From positions 381,786-445,785 of the forward strand of contig JAXGXJ010000004.1 of the NCBI GenBank assembly GCA_040772905.1: a DNA stretch of 64,000 nucleotides, given 5' to 3'. A program made the translations under genes and the position numbers. Positions 59,905 to 64,000 of the stretch are shown here, piece after piece. The notes beneath the pieces were generated by a model that worked only from the letters and a program-made list of their open reading frames with translations, did no database searches and was not told where the DNA came from. The DNA is from JAXGXJ01 sp040772905. GTDB lineage: Bacteria > Actinomycetota > Thermoleophilia > RBG-16-64-13. Positions within the stretch are counted from its first letter, which is position 1; each line of letters begins with the position of its first letter.

Positions 59905-60570
59905 ATGGATGTGTCACACGCCCTGCAGAGACGCCGTACAGTGAGAGCCTTCTTACCTCGGCCCGTGCCCAGGTCCACGTTGGGATCCATCCTGGACATC
60001 GCCCTACAGACACCTTCGTGGGCCAACACTCAGCCTTGGGAGATCTACGTGGCGGGTGGTGATGTGCTGGATCGCATCCGGGCGGAGTACGTGCTCCGGA
60101 CAGCTGCCAAGGTGCCCAGCGACCCGGATATGGCGGCGCCCGGCGGATGGCCGGACGAGTGCCGTGCCCGCACGAAGGCTCTCACGGCGGGGCGCGCCCA
60201 CGTGGCTGGTACCACCCCGGATGATGCCGCGTTCCAGCGGGCGTTCGTCGAAGCCAACCGACGCTTTTTCGATGCCCCCTGCGTGGTGTACCTGTGCATG
60301 GACCGCCGGCTGGGCCACTGGTCCATGTATGACCTGGGAGCTCTGGCGCAGAGCATAATGCTGGCCGCACAAGAGCACGAGGTTGACTCAGCGACCGCCA
60401 TCAACTTCGTCGTCTACCCTGACGTGCTCCGGGTAGAGTTGAACATGCCTGACAACCTGGCCGTCGTGATCGGCATCGCTCTGGGCTATGCCGACACCAG
60501 AGCACTGGAGGATCCGTTCCGAAGCGAGCGCCGGCCGGCGGCGGAAGTGGTGAGGTTCGCGGGCGTCTGA
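59905..60570 (+). CDS. Nitroreductase family protein
   Basis: This 221-residue FMN protein has the nitroreductase opening ALQRRRTVRAFLPRPVPRST and the FMN-contact block APSWANTQPWEI-like sequence (here TPSWANTQPWEIYVAG). A YDLGALAQSIMLAAQEH helix and the closing IALGYAD follow. Members reduce nitro groups, quinones or enones with NAD(P)H, or dehydrogenate flavins. ATG 59905 has GAGGAG 6 nt upstream; the longer ORF is not needed. It is divergent from the MerR-TetR regulator with 244 nt between the starts and is likely under its control. Confidence 0.9.
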   Translation: MDVSHALQRRRTVRAFLPRPVPRSTLGSILDIALQTPSWANTQPWEIYVAGGDVLDRIRAEYVLRTAAKVPSDPDMAAPGGWPDECRARTKALTAGRAHVAGTTPDDAAFQRAFVEANRRFFDAPCVVYLCMDRRLGHWSMYDLGALAQSIMLAAQEHEVDSATAINFVVYPDVLRVELNMPDNLAVVIGIALGYADTRALEDPFRSERRPAAEVVRFAGV

Positions 60571-60629
60571 GCAGAGTGACGGTCACGTCGCTGCGGACAG
60601 CGAGGGGACGACGACGGTGAGGACCTCCC

Positions 60630-60652
60630 CGGGGCGCGGCGCGCGCGCCCCG
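60630..60652. terminator. Hairpin between nitroreductase and livF
   Basis: A 9-bp GC stem (60630-60638 with 60644-60652) with a 5-nt loop lies between convergent genes. There is no clear T tract. Confidence 0.5.
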
Positions 60653-60675
60653 CAAGGTTGTATGCGTCGTTACCG

Positions 60676-61380
60676 CTAGAGACCCAAATAGGCCTTGCGG
60701 ACGTGATCGCTCTTCACGAGCATGCGGCAGGCACCTTCCAGCGCCAAGTGGCCGTTCTCCACCACATAGGCCCGGTCGGCGGCAGCCAGAGTCTGGCGTA
60801 CGTTCTGCTCCACCAGCAGGATGGTGATGCCCTCCTTGTGCAGCGACTTGAGGATCTCGAAGACCTCAGCCACCACCAGCGGAGCCAAGCCGTTCGAGGG
60901 CTCGTCGATCATCACCATCTTGGGCCGCGACATGAGACCACGCCCCATGGCCAGCATCTGCTGCTCGCCGCCACTAAGCGTGCGCGCCAACTGGTTGGCG
61001 CGCTCCTCCAGGCGTGGAAAGAGCTTGAACACCCACTGCATGGTGTCCCGCCGTTCCTTCCACGACCGCCGCGGATACGCCCCCATCTCCAGGTTCTCGC
61101 GGATGGACATGTCGGTGAACAGTCGCCTGCTCTCCGGTATGTGCACCAAACCCAACTTCACGATGTCGTTGAGGTGCATCCCATCGATGCGTTTCCCCAA
61201 GAAGGTCATGGTGCCCGAACTGGGCTTCATCACCCCAGAGATGGTCTTGAGCAGCGTGGTCTTGCCGGCACCGTTGGCTCCCACCAGGGCCACGAACTCG
61301 CCTTCGTTCACATTCAGAGACAGGTCCCAGAGCACCTGCACCCGTCCGTATGAGGCACTGATCGCGTCGACTTCAAGCAT
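60676..61380 (-). CDS. livF: Branched-chain amino acid-type ABC transporter ATPase LivF
   Basis: This 234-residue ATPase has Walker A GANGAGKTT, signature LSGGEQQMLAMGRGL, Walker B VMIDEPSNGLAP and the H-loop-like LLVEQNV, with Gln typical for LivF. With LivG it drives import through LivHM. ATG 61380 (AAGGTG 6 nt upstream) is preferred to the earlier GTG. It overlaps the livG stop by 8 nt. The substrate could be branched-chain amino acids, amides or aromatic acids. It is the last gene of the operon. Confidence 0.92.
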   Translation of the reverse strand: MLEVDAISASYGRVQVLWDLSLNVNEGEFVALVGANGAGKTTLLKTISGVMKPSSGTMTFLGKRIDGMHLNDIVKLGLVHIPESRRLFTDMSIRENLEMGAYPRRSWKERRDTMQWVFKLFPRLEERANQLARTLSGGEQQMLAMGRGLMSRPKMVMIDEPSNGLAPLVVAEVFEILKSLHKEGITILLVEQNVRQTLAAADRAYVVENGHLALEGACRMLVKSDHVRKAYLGL

Positions 61381-62134
61381 CGTCATCACCTTCGGTGTCT
61401 TCGTCTCCGCCCGTGTCCTGGCCCAGGTAGCATTCGATGACCTGCTGGTTCACCGCGATCTCCCCAGGAAGACCCTCGGCGATCTTCACGCCATGATCGA
61501 GGACCATGATGCGATTGCAGATGTTCATGATGGCGTGCATGACGTGCTCGATCATGATTACCGTCACGCCACGTGCCTGTATCTGCCGGATGTCGTTCAT
61601 GGCCTCTGCGATCTCCGGACGTGTAAGACCCGCCATGAGCTCGTCGAGCAGCAGCAATCGCGGATCGGTGGCAAGTGCCCTCGCCACCTCCAGACGCTTC
61701 TGGTTTGCCAGAGTCAGATCACCGGCCGGCAGGTCCTTCAGGTGATCGAGCTTCACGAAAGCCAGTTCCGTCTCGGCCCGCTTCTCGGCTTCCTTCTCGC
61801 TGATACGGCCGCTCGTGCCGAAGAGCGAACCCACCATGACGTTGCGCACCACGGAGACGTCGGGAAAGATCTTCACCGTCTGGAACGTGCGGGCGACACC
61901 CAGCCGGCAGATCCTAAACGCCGGCAGCCGGGTGATCTCCTTGTCCTGGTACCAGATCTTCCCCCGGGTGGGCTTCAAAGCCGCCGAGATGAGGTTGAAC
62001 AGGGTCGTCTTGCCGGCGCCGTTCGGTCCGATGAGACCCAGGATCTCTCCTTCGTCGACGTAGAAGTCCACGTCGGTCACCGCGGCAAGTCCACCGAAGT
62101 GCCGGGTGACTCCTTCACCTCTAAGCAGGTGCAC
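61373..62134 (-). CDS. livG: Branched-chain amino acid-type ABC transporter ATPase LivG
   Basis: This 253-residue ATPase has Walker A GPNGAGKTT, the LivG-typical Q-loop RTFQTVKIFPDVSVVRNVMV and Walker B LLLLDELMAGL. The signature is LTLANQKRLEVARAL, which departs from the usual LSYGQQRRLE. The helical H-loop is MIEHVMHAIM. The C-terminus is very acidic (DEDTEGDDD). GTG 62134 has a perfect GGAGG at 5 nt. It overlaps livM by 14 nt. Confidence 0.92.
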   Translation of the reverse strand: MHLLRGEGVTRHFGGLAAVTDVDFYVDEGEILGLIGPNGAGKTTLFNLISAALKPTRGKIWYQDKEITRLPAFRICRLGVARTFQTVKIFPDVSVVRNVMVGSLFGTSGRISEKEAEKRAETELAFVKLDHLKDLPAGDLTLANQKRLEVARALATDPRLLLLDELMAGLTRPEIAEAMNDIRQIQARGVTVIMIEHVMHAIMNICNRIMVLDHGVKIAEGLPGEIAVNQQVIECYLGQDTGGDEDTEGDDDA

Positions 62135-63071
62135 GTCGACCTCCTCTGATCTTGCGCCACGCGCCCTGTGCCAAGCCCATGATGCCGTTGGGCATGAACG
62201 TGATAGCCAGGATCAGGACCACGCCGAATATGAGCATGTACAGATCTGGGAACCGGGTGAGCAGCAACTCCCCCAGGTAGGTGAAGATGGCCGCTCCGAG
62301 CACCGGTCCGATGAGATTGGCCATCCCGCCGAAGAGTGCCATGAGCACCGGAAGGAAGCTGGTGTTGAGGTTGAACGCGATGCCGGGATCGATGTAGGTC
62401 CGACGAGTCGCGATGATGGCGCCCGCCATGCCCATGACGATAGCGCTGGACGCGAATACGATGACCTTCGTCCGAACGACGTTGATGCCGCTGTGCTTCG
62501 CGGCCTCCTCATACTGGCCGATACTCTGCAACGCCAGTCCGTGGCGTGAATGTCTGATGAGGAAGGCCATGACCAGCGTGAAGATCGCCACGATGAACAT
62601 GGCGTAGTAAGCGACCTCGGTGGTCTCGGTGGCCACGAAGCGGCCGCGCGTCCCGGTCACCACACGCTCGACCTCGAGCACCACGGCGTTCACCAGCAAT
62701 GTCAGGGCGAACGTGAAGATGGCGAAGTACACGCCCTTCAACCGCAGCGTAAGCGCGCCCACTATCAGAGCCACCACGAAGGAGACCAGGCCGGCGATGA
62801 TGATCACGACTGCGAAGGGTAGAGAGGCGTTGAACACAGCAGCGATGTAGAAACCGACGCCGTAGAAGGCGGCAGTCGCGAGGGACATGTAGTTCGTGGG
62901 TCCCGAGAAGATCACCCAGCCGACGGTGAGGATGACGTAGCGAAGGATGTCGGTGAGAAGCGTGACGATGTAGCCCTGGGTCATGGTCGGCATGAGCGAC
63001 AGGACTATGAACACAACGAACAGCAGTCCCGACAAGGCCCATCGTGCAGGTGTAAGTCGATTGATATTCAT
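62121..63071 (-). CDS. livM: Branched-chain amino acid-type ABC transporter permease LivM
   Basis: This 316-residue permease has about nine membrane helices and the family segment GRFVATETTEVAYY plus the coupling-loop block RHSRHGLALQSIGQYEEAAKHSGINV. This EAA-like motif contacts the ATPases. The C-terminal helix GVVLILAITFMPNGIMGL is standard. The gene starts directly after the livH stop, with no intergenic base, so translation is coupled. Confidence 0.92.
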   Translation of the reverse strand: MNINRLTPARWALSGLLFVVFIVLSLMPTMTQGYIVTLLTDILRYVILTVGWVIFSGPTNYMSLATAAFYGVGFYIAAVFNASLPFAVVIIIAGLVSFVVALIVGALTLRLKGVYFAIFTFALTLLVNAVVLEVERVVTGTRGRFVATETTEVAYYAMFIVAIFTLVMAFLIRHSRHGLALQSIGQYEEAAKHSGINVVRTKVIVFASSAIVMGMAGAIIATRRTYIDPGIAFNLNTSFLPVLMALFGGMANLIGPVLGAAIFTYLGELLLTRFPDLYMLIFGVVLILAITFMPNGIMGLAQGAWRKIRGGRRAPA

Positions 63072-63932
63072 CTATTTACCCATGATCCCTTTAGGCCTGA
63101 CCAGCAGCAGCAGAATGAATACGAAGTAGTACGCGATGAGTGTCCAGGTGGGTTGGAAGTAGGTGACGATCTGGGACACGATGCCCAACAACACACCACC
63201 GATCATCGCGCCGGCGATACTACCCAAGCCACCGAGGACCACCACGATCATGGCGATGACCGTGTACTGGAGTCCCATGCTGGTCTGAATGGCGTACAGC
63301 GTGCTGAGTAGGCTGCCGGCGATGCCTGCCATGCCCAGACCCAGTCCGAAACAGATCGCGAGCACACTGTTGATGTTCACGCCCATGAGTCCGGCCGTGG
63401 TCGGATCCTGGGAGGCGGCACGGATGGCTTTGCCCATCCTGGTACGGGCCAGGAAGATGTAGAAGGCCGCGCCGATGACGATGACCACACCCAGGGACAC
63501 GAGCCGGTTCAGGGGGATCTGTGCGCTGGTGATAGTGCGATTCAGGTACATGATCTGGTAGTTCTGCGAGCCCCAGATGATCCGAGCCAGGTTCTGCACC
63601 ACGTACAGCAGACCGAAAGAGGCCAGCATCGACTTGCCTTCGAACACGTCGAGCGTAGGTGCGGTGTGCATGAGCCGGCGGAACAATGTGGCGTGCAAGA
63701 ACCAGCCGATCACGAAGACCAGAGGAGCCGTGATGACGATGGAAAGCAGGGGATCGAGATCGATGCTCCCGAAGAGCCAGAACGTCACGAACGACCCGAC
63801 CATGATGAACTCGCCATGGCCCACGTTGAGGACCCGGCCGACCCCGTATTGCAGACTCAGCCCCACGGAGACAAGGGCAAAGATGCCTCCGAGCAGCAGG
63901 CCTGTGATGATGATATCCCTGAGTACTACCAT
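63072..63932 (-). CDS. livH: Branched-chain amino acid-type ABC transporter permease LivH
   Basis: This 286-residue permease has about eight membrane helices, with the signature VGLSLQYGVGRVLNVGHGEFIM near the start in two parts (VGLSLQYGVGRV and NVGHGEF). The coupling-loop block is RTRMGKAIRAASQDPTTAGLMGVN. ATG 63932 has AAAAGGA just upstream. It is the first liv gene in the window. A binding-protein gene could lie beyond the right edge, because none is next to this operon. The last 68 nt to the window end are upstream sequence without a gene that I can see. Confidence 0.92.
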   Translation of the reverse strand: MVVLRDIIITGLLLGGIFALVSVGLSLQYGVGRVLNVGHGEFIMVGSFVTFWLFGSIDLDPLLSIVITAPLVFVIGWFLHATLFRRLMHTAPTLDVFEGKSMLASFGLLYVVQNLARIIWGSQNYQIMYLNRTITSAQIPLNRLVSLGVVIVIGAAFYIFLARTRMGKAIRAASQDPTTAGLMGVNINSVLAICFGLGLGMAGIAGSLLSTLYAIQTSMGLQYTVIAMIVVVLGGLGSIAGAMIGGVLLGIVSQIVTYFQPTWTLIAYYFVFILLLLVRPKGIMGK

Positions 63933-64000
63933 GCAGAGTCCTTTTTACAGATGCACTTTAGACAGCAGACGGCGCCGCTGACAGCAGACCTCCCGGGGGG

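Noticed and set aside
1..64000. tRNA, rRNA, phage, transposase or integrase genes
   Set aside because: All intergenic gaps were read. None shows a tRNA cloverleaf, rRNA segment, terminal repeats or a recombinase. Small structured RNAs cannot be excluded without a covariance search.

Overview
The window is a GC-rich bacterial chromosome segment, almost fully coding, with no rRNA, tRNA, CRISPR array, insertion sequence or phage gene that I could see. The actinobacterial-type inositol-1-phosphate synthase next to a CDP-alcohol phosphatidyltransferase, the UPF0182 membrane protein, Tat lipoproteins and Thr-rich 'TTTT' linkers point to Actinomycetota. Three tungsten/molybdenum aldehyde:ferredoxin oxidoreductases (AOR), rubrerythrin, FeS-flavoproteins and a butyrate-kinase branch point to an anaerobe, most likely an uncultured, deep-branching actinobacterium. 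This placement is inference; no marker gene for finer placement is present.

Layout. 1-16588 is mainly housekeeping and envelope: a serpin (open at the left edge), a lipoprotein, an RlmD/TrmA-type rRNA methyltransferase, a divergent uracil-DNA glycosylase, a glycosyltransferase-PHP fusion, the phosphatidylinositol pair (ino1, pgsA-like), an AI-2E-type permease, a membrane-anchored M23-like protein, a Nudix fusion, a degenerate YchF-like protein, a TMEM165/GDT1 transporter, a PsbP-like lipoprotein and a secreted subtilase with SLH domains. 16626-43355 is catabolic. It holds three AOR modules: (1) AOR, MoaD-like protein and amidohydrolase, (2) AOR, MoaD-like protein and Zn-alcohol dehydrogenase with a divergent LysR gene, (3) AOR, Fe-alcohol dehydrogenase and Zn-alcohol dehydrogenase. 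Between them are a TetR regulator, a Tat-exported solute-binding protein, a SurA/PrsA-like foldase, a double cyclase and a GlcDEF-like set of two FAD proteins around an FeS protein. A beta-propeller gene interrupted by one in-frame TGA, a HAD phosphatase and rubrerythrin also lie here.

43637-63932 carries UPF0182 and acpS, then a long run of ten same-strand genes (59660 down to 47221). It starts with a MerR-TetR fusion regulator and continues with an FeS flavoprotein, an EthD-like protein, a fumarate-reductase-like flavoprotein, a NuoG/GltD-like FeS-FAD protein, a NuoF-like protein lacking a recognisable FMN loop, an acyl carrier protein with a variant attachment site, a CocE-type hydrolase, a phosphotransacylase and butyrate kinase. 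This run is my best candidate for an undescribed system: a regulated redox pathway that appears to end in an acyl-phosphate and ATP. The window ends with livFGMH transporter genes.

Alcohol dehydrogenases plus AORs would oxidise alcohols through aldehydes to acids and deliver low-potential electrons to ferredoxin. The NuoF/NuoG-like proteins and flavoproteins could pass electrons to or from NAD(P)H, and Ptb-Buk would recover ATP. A recurring regulatory theme is a -10-like hexamer 5-10 nt before the start codon with no Shine-Dalgarno site, which suggests leaderless transcripts for several regulators and housekeeping genes.
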